64,000 nucleotides of DNA from CAVUCH01 sp963739995 (GCA_963739995.1 CAVUCH010000024.1:5839-69838); one strand, 5' to 3'. Numbered from the stretch's first letter, positions 8,318-17,498 are shown. The notes: generated by a model from the sequence alone, not told the origin. Made by a program: numbers and translations.

Positions 8318-9556
8318 ATGAAAGTCCTTGTCGCCGACCAGTTCGAACAAAGCGGTCTCGACGGCCTGCGCGCCGCCGGGTGCGAGGTCGTCCATGACGC
8401 CGCCCTCAAGGACGAGGCGCTGACGGCGGCGCTGGGTGACACGAGGGCGCAGGTGCTCGTGGTCCGGTCGACCAAGGTCACGGCCGCGATGATGGACGCC
8501 GGCCAGCTCTCGCTCATCGTGCGGGCAGGTGCCGGCTACAACACGATCGATGTGGCTCACGCGTCGACGCGCGGCATCTACGTTTCGAACTGTCCCGGAA
8601 AGAATGCGATAGCCGTGGCGGAGCTCGCGTTCGGACTCATCCTCGCCATCGATCGGCGCATTCCCGATAACGTGGCCGCGCTGCGTGCGGCGACGTGGAA
8701 CAAGAAGGAGTTCTCAGCCGCCGCTGGCGTCTACGGGAAGACGCTGGGGCTCCTGGGCTTCGGCAGCATCGGGCAGGAGCTCGCCCGGCGCGCCCAGGCG
8801 TTCGGACTGAACCTTCTGATCTGGTCGCGCCGCTTCGAGCAGGAGTCTCCAGCGGATCTCGCCGTGTTTGGCCTGGACCCGTCGAGCCGGTCGTCCAGTG
8901 TGACCATCGCGCGCTCGCCCGAGGAGGTCGCCGAGGGGGCCGACATCCTCAGCGTGCACGTGTCGCTCGCGCCCGAGACGAGGGGGTTGGTCGGCGCGGA
9001 CATCCTGGGTCGACTGAAGCCGGGCGCCATGTTCATCAACACCGCGCGCGCCGAAGTGGTGGACTACGACGCACTCGAGGCGGCCGTTCGCGGGCGTGGC
9101 CTGCGCGTCGGACTCGACGTGTTCAGGAGCGAACCGGCGGGGGGGACCGGGAATTACAGCGACCCGCTGGTGCAGGCGCCCCGCGTATACGGCACGCACC
9201 ACATCGGGGCCTCGACCGAGCAGGCGCAGGAGGCCATCGCAGCGGAGACGGTCCGCATCGTGCGCTCCTTCAAGGAAACGGGGCAGGTCCCGAACGTGGT
9301 GAACCTGGCGAGGCGCACCCCCGCGACGCACCGTCTTGTCGTGCGGCATCACAACCGCCGCGGCGTCCTCGCGCACGTGTTCGAACATCTGCGGGCGGCG
9401 CAGATCAACGTGGAAGAGACGCAGAACATCATTTTCGAGGGCGCGCATGCCGCAGTTGCCCGCATCGACCTCGATCGCGCCCCGGCTGACGATGTCGTGA
9501 GGCAGATCGAGTCGGGCAACAACGACATCATCAGCGTGCAGGTGGTCGCTATCTGA
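8318..9556 (+). CDS. serA: D-3-phosphoglycerate dehydrogenase
   Basis: A 412-residue enzyme catalysing the first step of serine synthesis, 3-phosphoglycerate to 3-phosphohydroxypyruvate, in the cytoplasm. The NAD-binding fold shows G-F-G-S-I-G near residues 147-152. The catalytic Arg is in N-T-A-R-A, the Glu in F-R-S-E-P and the His in G-T-H-H-I-G-A-S. The last 75 residues form an ACT domain (R-R-G-V-L-A-H-V-F, then N-V-E-E-T-Q-N), which usually gives feedback control by serine. An insertion of Ser/Arg-rich residues follows the nucleotide fold at about 185-195. It lies between DUF1015 and serC on the same strand; the 184-bp gap to serC contains a hairpin and repeats. Confidence 0.92.
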   Translation: MKVLVADQFEQSGLDGLRAAGCEVVHDAALKDEALTAALGDTRAQVLVVRSTKVTAAMMDAGQLSLIVRAGAGYNTIDVAHASTRGIYVSNCPGKNAIAVAELAFGLILAIDRRIPDNVAALRAATWNKKEFSAAAGVYGKTLGLLGFGSIGQELARRAQAFGLNLLIWSRRFEQESPADLAVFGLDPSSRSSSVTIARSPEEVAEGADILSVHVSLAPETRGLVGADILGRLKPGAMFINTARAEVVDYDALEAAVRGRGLRVGLDVFRSEPAGGTGNYSDPLVQAPRVYGTHHIGASTEQAQEAIAAETVRIVRSFKETGQVPNVVNLARRTPATHRLVVRHHNRRGVLAHVFEHLRAAQINVEETQNIIFEGAHAAVARIDLDRAPADDVVRQIESGNNDIISVQVVAI

Positions 9557-9565
9557 CGAATGCCC

Positions 9566-9586
9566 GATGCAGAATGCAGAATGCGG
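9566..9586 (+). repeat. Intergenic heptamer repeat (AATGCAG type)
   Basis: Three seven-base units (GATGCAG, AATGCAG, AATGCGG) lie directly behind the serA stop codon. This is the second of three short heptamer arrays in the window, all between genes. Confidence 0.55.
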
Positions 9587-9602
9587 AAGAGCGATCATCG
9601 AC

Positions 9603-9622
9603 GGCCCGAGCGGACTCAGGCC
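9603..9622. repeat. Dispersed hairpin element, copy 1
   Basis: GGCCCGAG, loop CGGA, then CTCAGGCC: an eight-base-pair stem with one mismatch. The same element, with a perfect stem, is found at 20646-20665 behind the ZIP transporter gene. The flanking CGAC is shared too. It may act as a terminator or a REP-like processing element behind serA. Confidence 0.55.
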
Positions 9623-9740
9623 TCCACAGCGTCGGCTCACGCGCCGCCGGGCAGAAGACGACTTGACATTGACGCTTCAGTGCTGACAACCGATTACTGA
9701 TTCGATAACTGAACGTCTCTCTCATACCGAGGTCACTCAC

Positions 9741-10832
9741 ATGCCAACCGTTACGCGTATTCTGAATTTCTCGTCCGGTCCCGCGGTGCTGCCCGTTCCG
9801 GTGCTCGAGCAGGTGCAGCGCGATCTGCTCGCCCTGCCCGGCGTCGGCATGTCGGTCATGGAGATCAGCCACCGGTCCTCCACCTTCGAAAGCATCCTCC
9901 AGAAGGCAGAGAGCGACATCCGGGCGCTCGCGAATATCCCGGCGAACTACAAGGTCCTCTTTCTCCAGGGCGGCGCGACGCTGCAGTTCTCCATGGTGCC
10001 GCTCAACCTGCTCACCGAGGGCGGCACCGCCGACTACCTCATGACCGGGACGTGGGCGGACAAGGCGGCCAAGGAAGCGCGCCGGGTCGGGAGGGTGAAC
10101 GAGACCGGTTCGACGAAGGCCGACAACTACAATCGCATCCCGGAACCTGCCGAGTACACGCTCACGCCCGGCGCCGCCTACGTGCATCTCACCTCGAACA
10201 ACACGATCGAAGGCACGCAGTGGAAGACGCTGCCGGCGGCCGGCGACTCGCCGCTCGTCAGCGATGCGTCATCCGACATCTTCAGCGGTCCGATCGACGT
10301 GGCGAAGTACGGCCTGATCTATGCGGGCGCCCAGAAGAACCTGGGGCCGTCCGGAGTGACGCTCGTCATCGTTCGAGAGGACCTGCTGGCGCGCTCGAGC
10401 AAGTCGCTGCACACGATGCTGAACTACGCCGTCCATGCGGAAAACGGATCCCTCTACAACACGCCCCCCGCCTTTGGCATCTACGTGCTGGGCCTGGTCG
10501 TGGACTGGCTGCGCGCGCAGGGCGGTCTCGACGCCATGGCGGCGATCAATAGCCGCAAAGCGGGCAAGCTGTACGCGGAGCTGGATCGAACCGGCTTCTG
10601 GAGACCGACCGCCCGGAAGGACAGCCGCAGCCTGATGAACGTGACCTTCCGACTCGTCAACGAGGATCTCGAGAAGGCGTTCGTGAAGGAATCCACCGCC
10701 GCGGGGCTGGACGGTCTCAAGGGGCACCGCTCTGTCGGCGGCATGCGCGCGTCCATCTACAACGCGTTCCCCGAGCGCGGCGTGGATACTCTCATCGAGT
10801 TCATGCGCGAGTTCGAACGCCGCAACGGCTGA
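9741..10832 (+). CDS. serC: Phosphoserine aminotransferase
   Basis: A 363-residue class V aminotransferase that converts phosphohydroxypyruvate and glutamate to phosphoserine. The N-terminus F-S-S-G-P-A-V-L-P-V is typical, followed by M-S-V-M-E-I-S-H-R-S near residues 37-46 and the substrate-binding Q-G-G-A-T. The PLP lysine is K199 in A-G-A-Q-K-N-L-G-P-S-G. The C-terminus has the usual G-H-R-S-V-G-G-M-R-A-S-I-Y-N-A block. Together with serA it covers two of the three serine-pathway steps; serB is not in the window. The next gene begins 10 bp downstream. Confidence 0.95.
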   Translation: MPTVTRILNFSSGPAVLPVPVLEQVQRDLLALPGVGMSVMEISHRSSTFESILQKAESDIRALANIPANYKVLFLQGGATLQFSMVPLNLLTEGGTADYLMTGTWADKAAKEARRVGRVNETGSTKADNYNRIPEPAEYTLTPGAAYVHLTSNNTIEGTQWKTLPAAGDSPLVSDASSDIFSGPIDVAKYGLIYAGAQKNLGPSGVTLVIVREDLLARSSKSLHTMLNYAVHAENGSLYNTPPAFGIYVLGLVVDWLRAQGGLDAMAAINSRKAGKLYAELDRTGFWRPTARKDSRSLMNVTFRLVNEDLEKAFVKESTAAGLDGLKGHRSVGGMRASIYNAFPERGVDTLIEFMREFERRNG

Positions 10833-10842
10833 TGGTCACCAC

Positions 10843-11454
10843 ATGAAACTGGATCCGCGAGTTGTCGCGATCGCCAAACAGTTCGAACCAGGGCTGCCGC
10901 TCGCCAACTGGACCGACGACAACAGGCGCGCGTGGGTGATGCAGGTGATCGAGCAGGTCGTGTTCCGGTTTCCCGATGGAGGATGGGGCGCCAAACGGGC
11001 CAGTCCGCGCCGGCCGCTGTCGAAGAATGCGATCGCTCTCAAACGCGACGGCCACGTGTGGGCGTTCGATCTCGTGAACGACAGCACGAAGACCGTCAAC
11101 AACAAGGTGGAAGGCGTCCTGATCGACGATCAGGTGTTCGTCCCTGTAGCAGGAAAGGACCACCTTGGGATGCCCACACCCGTTGCAGGTGCGGATGCCT
11201 CCTCGCCAGCCGCGACAGACGATGATGAGGCGAACCCGTTGGGCAGACTCGCGGATGTCGAGGCCGTCCTCGAAGGCTTGCGCGCAATTACGGCCACTCT
11301 CAGCGATCTGTCCGCACGCATGACTCGTCTCGAGGAGGCGTCGAGCGTCGGCCGGTCGGACCTGGACGCGCTGAAGCGGAGCGTTGAGCAGATTGCCGCG
11401 GGCGTATCAGCGCCCGCCTCGACGCGGAGCAAGGGGAGCGTTCCGGGCAAGTAG
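10843..11454 (+). CDS. Conserved hypothetical protein with C-terminal coiled coil
   Basis: A 203-residue soluble protein with no family I can name. The first 100 residues look like a compact domain: E-P-G-L-P-L-A-N-W-T-D, then F-R-F-P-D-G-G-W-G-A-K-R-A and L-S-K-N-A-I-A. An Ala/Pro linker and a heptad-patterned helix (about residues 140-185, L-E-G-L-R-A-I-T-A-T-L-S-D-L) follow, then a basic tail. It begins 10 bp after serC and is probably cotranscribed. The W-G-A-K and K-N-A-I-A pattern could suit nucleic-acid binding, but that is a guess. Confidence 0.75.
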   Translation: MKLDPRVVAIAKQFEPGLPLANWTDDNRRAWVMQVIEQVVFRFPDGGWGAKRASPRRPLSKNAIALKRDGHVWAFDLVNDSTKTVNNKVEGVLIDDQVFVPVAGKDHLGMPTPVAGADASSPAATDDDEANPLGRLADVEAVLEGLRAITATLSDLSARMTRLEEASSVGRSDLDALKRSVEQIAAGVSAPASTRSKGSVPGK

Positions 11455-11512
11455 TCGCGCCTGCGTGACACCTTTGTCTGAGGCGGCAACCCACGCCACG
11501 ATCTCCGCGGCG

Positions 11513-12952
11513 CTACTGCGGTCGATCGGTGTACCGCCGCCGACGCCCGCGGCGGCGCCGCCTGCGCGGCGCCAGATCCAGCGGCTCGCCCGCGGGAACC
11601 CCGTCCACCGGGCCGACAGCCTCGAGGAACCCGCGCCAGTGCTCAAACGTTTCTGGCGCGCGGCCGTGTATCTCCAGCCACGTGAGCGCCTCGGGAAAAG
11701 GACCGCGCTGGATCAACGCGCGCTTCGCCCGCGGGCTGCTCTGGATGTCCGCGAGCCGCCGCTGCAGTGCGAGAACCTGCCGGAGCCGCTCCACGTCGCG
11801 CCGCGGCACCGGCAACAGGCCGAGGGTCGCGTTCGGGTCGCGCCAATCGTCGCGCTCCCGGCGCCGGCGGGCGCGCCGGTCATCGTCGGCCTGCGCGGTG
11901 GCGAGCCGCACGTCGCCGCGCTCGGCCAGGAACGGCCGGCGGCCGGTGAAGCCGCGCGGCACCAGCAGCGTGCCGAGCAGCACGGGATTGGTCATCGAGT
12001 CGGGCACCGTCTCGAACCGGTGGCGGTACCGATCGAGTGCCGCGAGCGACTCCCACAAGGCGCCCCCGGCGATTCCCTCGAGCTCCGGCGCAATCCAGTG
12101 CAGCAGCCCGATGTCGGCCAACTCACGAAACGCGCGCTCTGCCGCGCCGGAGCGCAGGATCTTGTAGAACTCCTCGACGAGCCGCGCCGCCGCACTGCGC
12201 GCGATCTCCGGAGCGTTGCGGCGAATCGCGTCGACGACCGGGGGATCCACCGTGAACTCGAGGCGCGCGGCAAGGACGATCGCACGGAGCATCCGCACCG
12301 GATCCTCGCGGAAGCGCACGTCCGGATTGCCGATGCAGCGGATGACGCGTGCGTGCAGATCGTCGATGCCGCCGACGTAGTCGATGACGGAGAACGTCGC
12401 GATATCGTAGAAGAGGGCGTTGACGGTGAAGTCCCGGCGGAACGCGTCCTCTTCGGGTGTGCCGAAGGTGTTGTCGCGGTGGATGAGGTGATCGCGGTTC
12501 GCCGCCCCTGCTCGCCACTTCGAGCCGGATGACGCCCCTTCCACAACCGCCGGTTCACCGCCGCCGTCGGTCGCCTCCTCGTCCGGCGCACGCCGCTCCT
12601 CGAGCAGCTGGGCGTCTTCCGCGATCGCGTCGAGCTCCGCCTCGGTCACCAGCCGGCGGAACGTCGCCACCTCGATCGCCTTCTGCCCGAACTTGACGTG
12701 CGCGAGGCGAAAGCGGCGGCCGATGATCCAGCAATTGCGGAACAGGCGCTTGACTTCGTAAGGATGCGCCGACGTCCCGATGTCGAAGTCCTTGGGTCGA
12801 CGGCCAAGCAGGAGGTCGCGGACGCTGCCGCCCACGAGATATGCCAGGTGATCGAATTGCCGGAGCCGATTGAGGACCTTGAGGGCGTCTGGATCGATGT
12901 CCTTGCGCGAGAGGGTGTGCTGCGCGCGTGGGATGATCCGCGGGGTCACCAT
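11513..12952 (-). CDS. pcnB: Poly(A) polymerase family nucleotidyltransferase
   Basis: A 479-residue class II nucleotidyltransferase. It shows L-V-G-G-S-V-R-D-L-L-L-G near residue 40, followed by D-F-D-I-G-T with the metal-binding aspartates. R-R-D-F-T-V-N-A-L-F-Y-D and R-C-I-G-N-P-D-V-R-F-R-E-D-P-V-R-M-L-R-A follow near residues 170-230. The D-Y-V-G-G-I-D-D-L and G-N-P spacing fits PcnB better than the CCA-adding enzyme. PcnB adds 3' A-tails to RNA and promotes decay. The C-terminus is an Arg-rich tail (R-R-R-R-R-R-G-R-R-R-R), suited to RNA binding. The ATG at 12952 is preceded by TACAAT at 8 nt and by no strong ribosome binding site. Confidence 0.88.
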   Translation of the reverse strand: MVTPRIIPRAQHTLSRKDIDPDALKVLNRLRQFDHLAYLVGGSVRDLLLGRRPKDFDIGTSAHPYEVKRLFRNCWIIGRRFRLAHVKFGQKAIEVATFRRLVTEAELDAIAEDAQLLEERRAPDEEATDGGGEPAVVEGASSGSKWRAGAANRDHLIHRDNTFGTPEEDAFRRDFTVNALFYDIATFSVIDYVGGIDDLHARVIRCIGNPDVRFREDPVRMLRAIVLAARLEFTVDPPVVDAIRRNAPEIARSAAARLVEEFYKILRSGAAERAFRELADIGLLHWIAPELEGIAGGALWESLAALDRYRHRFETVPDSMTNPVLLGTLLVPRGFTGRRPFLAERGDVRLATAQADDDRRARRRRERDDWRDPNATLGLLPVPRRDVERLRQVLALQRRLADIQSSPRAKRALIQRGPFPEALTWLEIHGRAPETFEHWRGFLEAVGPVDGVPAGEPLDLAPRRRRRRGRRRRYTDRPQ

Positions 12953-12960
12953 TCCCGCGA

Positions 12961-12966
12961 ATTGTA
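12961..12966 (-). promoter_or_regulatory. TACAAT -10 element next to the pcnB start
   Basis: On the minus strand TACAAT ends 8 nt before the ATG at 12952. The spacing is like that of the DUF1015, ZIP, inositol-phosphate synthase and 13046 genes, again pointing to a leaderless message. Confidence 0.4.
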
Positions 12967-13045
12967 GCAACTGCGCTGATCCGACCACAACCGCCTGAAA
13001 GGCTTGGACTTAGCTGGCCCTTCCCGCTGTGGTAGCATCGGGCCC

Positions 13046-13894
13046 ATGCGACCGATTGCGCTCGTGCTGACGCTCGCTGTCAGCCTGAACGCCGCCGCCG
13101 CCTTCGCGGCGGCTCCCGACCGCAGTGCGCTCGACCGCGCTCGCCGCGCCTACAACGCGGGTCGCTACGACGCCGCCATCGGGGCCGCACGCAAGGCCCT
13201 CGCGATGCCGGACCAAGTGGATGCCGCCCGGCTCGTGATCGCCCGCGCGCTCCTCGAGCGGTTTCGCACTTCGTCCCTGCCGGGAGACCTCATCGAGGCG
13301 CGCGACGCGCTCCGGGCGGTCAGCCTCCCCAGGCTCCCTGAGACTGAGCGGTACGAGCTGATGGTCGGCTTCGGTCAGTGGTTGTTCCTCACCGGCCGCT
13401 TCGGCGCGGCCGCAGAGCTGTTCGATACGGCGCTCGGGTCCGCTGGAGGCGCGCCTGCCGTCAGCCGCGACCGGTTGCTCGATTGGTGGGCGAGCGCGCT
13501 GGACCACCACGTGCAGGAGTCGGGGGGCGACGCCGCCGAGCTCTATGGCCGGGTGCTGGAGCGGATGGAACAGGAAGCGCGGAGGGACCCCTCATCTGCG
13601 GCAGCCGCCTACTGGATTGCGGCAGCGGCGCGCGGGCTCGGCCGGCTGGAACGCGCGTGGCAGGCAGCCATGGCGGCGTGGGTGCGGACAGGTCTCACGG
13701 AGGATCGCGCCCCGGCGCTGCGGGCGGATCTGGATCGCCTGGTGCTGACGGCCATCATCCCCGATCGCGCGCGTGGGACGGGCCCTGCCAGGGGCGGCCG
13801 CCGGGAGGCCGCCGACACCATGATCACCGACTGGGAGCGCTTCAAGGCCGACTGGGAGCCCTCACCGCCCGCACCGTTGTTGCAGCCACAATGA
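13046..13894 (+). CDS. Exported TPR-like protein, function unknown
   Basis: 282 residues starting at the ATG at 13046. The N-terminus is a signal peptide (I-A-L-V-L-T-L-A-V-S-L, then A-F-A-A-A). The mature part has alternating helices of tetratricopeptide type, for instance A-R-R-A-Y-N-A-G-R-Y-D-A-A-I near residues 33-46. It is Ala/Arg-rich and has no catalytic motif. TAGCAT lies 7 nt before the start codon and there is no ribosome binding site. Its last 53 bp overlap the convergent EamA transporter gene. It probably works in the periplasm as a protein-protein interaction module; the partner is unknown. Confidence 0.75.
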   Translation: MRPIALVLTLAVSLNAAAAFAAAPDRSALDRARRAYNAGRYDAAIGAARKALAMPDQVDAARLVIARALLERFRTSSLPGDLIEARDALRAVSLPRLPETERYELMVGFGQWLFLTGRFGAAAELFDTALGSAGGAPAVSRDRLLDWWASALDHHVQESGGDAAELYGRVLERMEQEARRDPSSAAAAYWIAAAARGLGRLERAWQAAMAAWVRTGLTEDRAPALRADLDRLVLTAIIPDRARGTGPARGGRREAADTMITDWERFKADWEPSPPAPLLQPQ

Positions 13895-14696
13895 GCGCTC
13901 CCCCGGCCAGCGCCCATGGCCCGGGTCGCTCGCCGTGCGCCAGCCACGCCCACACCGGGTTCAGCACCGGCTCCGCGAGCAGCAGCAGGGACGCTTCGAG
14001 CGCGGTCACATCGCGCACGCCCGTCGACAGGCACAGATACGCCAGCCCGATCTGAAACACGCCGAGCCACACGAGCGCCATCCAGTCGGCCGGAAGCGCC
14101 CCGGTGATCGGCCAACCCAGAGGCAGGCACATCGCCGCCGCCACGAGGTTTCCCGACACGACCGTGTTCAGCGTTGCACGCGGCTCCGTGCGCGCCACCC
14201 CGCGCAGCCCCATCACTGTCAGCGCGTAGGTCACGCCGCTTGCTGCGGCGACCACGTTGCCGGCCGACGGATTCGGGGCGCTGTCGACCGGGCCATCCCC
14301 GCCCACCATGAACGCCGCCATGCCTGCGCCAACAGCCAGCATGAACGGAATATCGTCGCGCCGATGTTTCTCTCGCAGCAGCCACGGCGCCGCAAGCAGG
14401 ATGTACAGCGGCGCGGTGGCCTGGAGAAAGATCGCGTTGGCCGCGGTCGTGAGCTTGTTGGCCGTGACGAAGAGGACGAGGGTGAAGGCGTAGACGATCC
14501 CGACCAGCCAGTTGCGACGGCTCCAGTGCTGGCGGGCGTCCGGCAGGAGGATGAGCAACGCGATTGCGGCAATCAGCGAACGCATCCCACTGACCTGCCA
14601 GGCGGTGAGCGTCGTCCACTTGATGGCGGCGCCGCCCGTCGAGAACAGGACGGCTGCGGCCACGAGCAGCAACCGCGCCCTCACGTGCACCGTCAC
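13842..14696 (-). CDS. EamA/DMT superfamily transporter
   Basis: A 284-residue inner-membrane protein with about ten hydrophobic segments, in two EamA repeats (about residues 8-135 and 148-277). The first repeat starts S-T-G-G-A-A-I-K-W, the second shows S-G-V-T-Y-A-L-T-V-M-G-L-R. The conserved A-L-E-A-S-L-L-L-L-A-E-P-V-L-N-P-V near residue 235 is the family signature. Relatives export or take up small metabolites such as amino acids; the substrate is not predictable. The 3' end overlaps the opposite gene. It sits 105 bp behind the polA stop on the same strand and could be read through from polA. Confidence 0.9.
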   Translation of the reverse strand: MTVHVRARLLLVAAAVLFSTGGAAIKWTTLTAWQVSGMRSLIAAIALLILLPDARQHWSRRNWLVGIVYAFTLVLFVTANKLTTAANAIFLQATAPLYILLAAPWLLREKHRRDDIPFMLAVGAGMAAFMVGGDGPVDSAPNPSAGNVVAAASGVTYALTVMGLRGVARTEPRATLNTVVSGNLVAAAMCLPLGWPITGALPADWMALVWLGVFQIGLAYLCLSTGVRDVTALEASLLLLAEPVLNPVWAWLAHGERPGPWALAGGALIVAATTVRAVRAPSRP

Positions 14697-14801
14697 GGCG
14701 CGAGCGCGCTGCCGGTTTTAACCACGCACCAAGGTCCAGGATTCCGGGAGCGCAGGCGCCCCGCCGGTCTCGTGCGACGCGCCACCTGCATGCTGCAGCT
14801 G

Positions 14802-17498
14802 CTATCCCTTCGCGTCCTTCCAGTTTTCGCCGATCCCGACATCCACCGTCAGAGGAACCGCGAGGGCTGCGGCGTTCTCCATCTGCTCGCGGATGATGGC
14901 CGAGAGCTCGTCGGCGCGCTCGCGGGGCACTTCGAACAACAGCTCGTCGTGCACGGTGAGGATCATGCGGCCGGCCGGCCCGGATCGGCCCGAGAAGGCG
15001 GCGATGGCAGAGTGCACGTCAATCATCGCGCGCTTGAGGATATCGGCCGCGGTGCCCTGGATGGGCATGTTGACGGTGACGCGCTCGGCCGCGGAGCGCA
15101 CCTGCCCGTTGCGGCTCTTCAACTCCGGCACGAGCCGTCGCCGTCCGAAGAGCGTCTTGACGACCCCGGTTTCGCGTGCCGTGGCGATCGTTCCGTCGAT
15201 GAAGCCCCGCACGCGCGGAAAACCGGCGAAGTACGCATCGATGAACGCCTGCGCCGCCTGCTGGGTGACGCCGATGTCCTTCGCAAGGGTGAACGCCGTT
15301 TTTCCGTACAGCAGCGCGTAGTTGATGATCTTGGCGCGCCGCCGCAGCTCGTGCGGGCCGAGACCCGACTCCGGCCCGAAGACCTTCAGCGCCGTCTGAT
15401 CGTGGATGTCGTCACCCCGTTGGAAGGCGGCGATGAGCGTCTCGTCCTGCGACAGGTGCGCGAGCACTCGGAGCTCGATCTGCGAGTAGTCGGCGGAGAT
15501 GAGCACGTGGCCCGCGTCGGCCACGAACGCACGGCGGATCTCGCGCCCGAGCTCCGTGCGGATCGGAATGTTCTGCAAGTTCGGATCGCTGCTGCTCAAC
15601 CGTCCGGTCGCGGCTACCGCCTGGTTGAAGCACGTGTGCACACGGCCGGTCTGCGGATGCACCATTTGCGGCAGCGCGTCGATATAGGTCCCCTTCAGCT
15701 TCTGGAGGGCGCGCCACTCGAGCACCAGGCGCGGGAGGTCGTGCGTCAACGCCAGCTCCTCGAGCACCTCCACGGCGGTTGACACCGCACGGGTCTTCCC
15801 CGTCCGCTTGAGAGCCGGCAACTGCAGCTTGTCGAAGAGCACCTCGGCGAGCTGCTTCGGCGAGTTGATGTTGAACTCGAAGTTCGCGAGCTCGAAGATA
15901 CGCGTGCTGAGCACCTGCAGCTCGTGCTCGATGCGGTGCGACTGCGCCGCCAGCGCGGGCCCGTCGAGGCGAACGCCGGCGCGCTCCATCTCGACCAGCA
16001 CGGGCAGCAGCGGCAGCTCCAGCGTGCGGTAAACCTCGTCGAGCCCCGCCTGCGTCAGTTTCGGCTGGAGCTCCGCTGCAAGCTGCAGTGCGAGGTCCGC
16101 GCGCTCGCCGGCGTAATTCAGCGTCGCCGACATGGGTAAGGACGCCAGTCCCGCCGCCTTCGCGCCGCGCCCGCAGACGTCCTCTTCCGTCAGCGCCTTG
16201 TAGCCGAGGTGCTCGAGCGCCGTATCTTCCAACGGGTGACCCGATCGCGTCGCGTCGAGCAAGTAGCTGACCACCATCGAGTCGAAGTCGAGGCCTGAAA
16301 GTGTGACGCCGTGCTGCGCGAGAACGACCGCGTCGAACTTGGGGTCATGTCCGACCTTCGACACGGCCGGATCCTCGAGCACCGGCTTCAGCGCGGCGAG
16401 CACCTCGCGAGCGGAGAGCCCCGCTTCACCGAGCAGCGAACCCTGCTGCAGAGGCACGTACCAAGCGCGGCGAGGACGGGTGGCGAATGCGAGGCCCACG
16501 ATCGTGGCCAGCATCGCCGTCGGCCTGTCTGGCAGCACCCGCAGCGCAAACCGCCCAGCGCCGCGCAACTCGTCGACCAGCCCGGCGAGGCCCTCGGGCG
16601 TGGTCACGGCCTCGTATTGCTTCTCGATCGTCTCCGCCGTCGGCGCATACTCCATCGTCAGCGAGCGGAAGCCGAGGCGTGAGAAGAGCGCATAGCAGCG
16701 CTCCCGTGAGGCGCCACGGAATCGGAAGGCGTCGATCTCGAATCCACACGGCACGTCGCCGCGGAAGCGGAGCAGCTCCCGGCTTTGACGCGCATTCTGG
16801 GCGTGCGCGAGGAGTGCCTCGCGATACTTCTTCAGCGGCACCTCCGCCGCGTGTTCGAGCAGGGCGTCGAGGGTGCCCCAGGTGGCGATCAGATCCTTAG
16901 CGCCTTTCTCGCCGATCCCTGGCACGCCCTTGATGTTGTCGACGGCATCGCCCATCAGTGCCAGCACGTCCACCACCTGCTCGGGGCTGACTCCCCACTT
17001 TTCACGCACCCCAGCCGCGTCGTACCAGATGCCCTCGTCACGCGGGTTGAACACGCGGACGCGATCGTCGACGAGCTGGAAGAAGTCCTTGTCGCCCGTC
17101 ACGATCGCGACATCGTAGCCCTCCTGAACGGCGCACCGCGCCAGCGTCGCGATGACATCGTCGGCCTCGAAGCCCTCGGACGTGATCACCGGCACGCCTA
17201 GCGCTTCGCAGGCTTCGTGGACCCATGGAATCTGCTCGGCGAGATCCCCGGGCATCGCGGCGCGGTTCGCCTTGTAGTCGGTCACCATCTGATCCCGGAA
17301 GGTCGGGCCGGGCAGATCGAACGATGCCGCGATGTAGGCCGGCTGGTGGTCCGTCAACAACTTCCGCAGCATCGTGGTGAAGCCGTAGACCGCGTTCGTG
17401 GACTTCCCATCGGGGCCGCTCAGCCCGCGGATCGCGTGGTACGCGCGGTACATCTGGGAGCTGCCGTCGATGAGAAACAGCGTGGCCTTGGAGGACAT
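14802..17498 (-). CDS. polA: DNA polymerase I, proofreading site degenerate
   Basis: An 898-residue three-domain enzyme. The 5' nuclease domain (1-290) keeps its acidic residues (F-L-I-D-G-S-S, E-A-D-D-V-I-A, T-G-D-K-D-F, G-D-A-V-D-N-I). The exonuclease-like domain (about 300-500) has F-A-L-R at 317-320 where proofreading enzymes have F-D-T-E, so two metal ligands are missing. Later residues (K-F-D; Y-A-G-E-R-A-D) remain. The polymerase domain is intact: motif A D-Y-S-Q-I-E-L-R (about 668), the O-helix R-R-R-A-K-I-I-N-Y (Tyr727) and V-H-D-E (about 849). Tyr replaces the E. coli Phe762 equivalent, as in T7 and mycobacterial enzymes. It repairs DNA and removes Okazaki primers. Confidence 0.95.
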   Translation of the reverse strand: MSSKATLFLIDGSSQMYRAYHAIRGLSGPDGKSTNAVYGFTTMLRKLLTDHQPAYIAASFDLPGPTFRDQMVTDYKANRAAMPGDLAEQIPWVHEACEALGVPVITSEGFEADDVIATLARCAVQEGYDVAIVTGDKDFFQLVDDRVRVFNPRDEGIWYDAAGVREKWGVSPEQVVDVLALMGDAVDNIKGVPGIGEKGAKDLIATWGTLDALLEHAAEVPLKKYREALLAHAQNARQSRELLRFRGDVPCGFEIDAFRFRGASRERCYALFSRLGFRSLTMEYAPTAETIEKQYEAVTTPEGLAGLVDELRGAGRFALRVLPDRPTAMLATIVGLAFATRPRRAWYVPLQQGSLLGEAGLSAREVLAALKPVLEDPAVSKVGHDPKFDAVVLAQHGVTLSGLDFDSMVVSYLLDATRSGHPLEDTALEHLGYKALTEEDVCGRGAKAAGLASLPMSATLNYAGERADLALQLAAELQPKLTQAGLDEVYRTLELPLLPVLVEMERAGVRLDGPALAAQSHRIEHELQVLSTRIFELANFEFNINSPKQLAEVLFDKLQLPALKRTGKTRAVSTAVEVLEELALTHDLPRLVLEWRALQKLKGTYIDALPQMVHPQTGRVHTCFNQAVAATGRLSSSDPNLQNIPIRTELGREIRRAFVADAGHVLISADYSQIELRVLAHLSQDETLIAAFQRGDDIHDQTALKVFGPESGLGPHELRRRAKIINYALLYGKTAFTLAKDIGVTQQAAQAFIDAYFAGFPRVRGFIDGTIATARETGVVKTLFGRRRLVPELKSRNGQVRSAAERVTVNMPIQGTAADILKRAMIDVHSAIAAFSGRSGPAGRMILTVHDELLFEVPRERADELSAIIREQMENAAALAVPLTVDVGIGENWKDAKG

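Noticed and set aside
6778..8517. 579-codon minus-strand open frame opposite the DUF1015 gene
   Set aside because: Shadow frame running through the heptamer repeat, without motifs.
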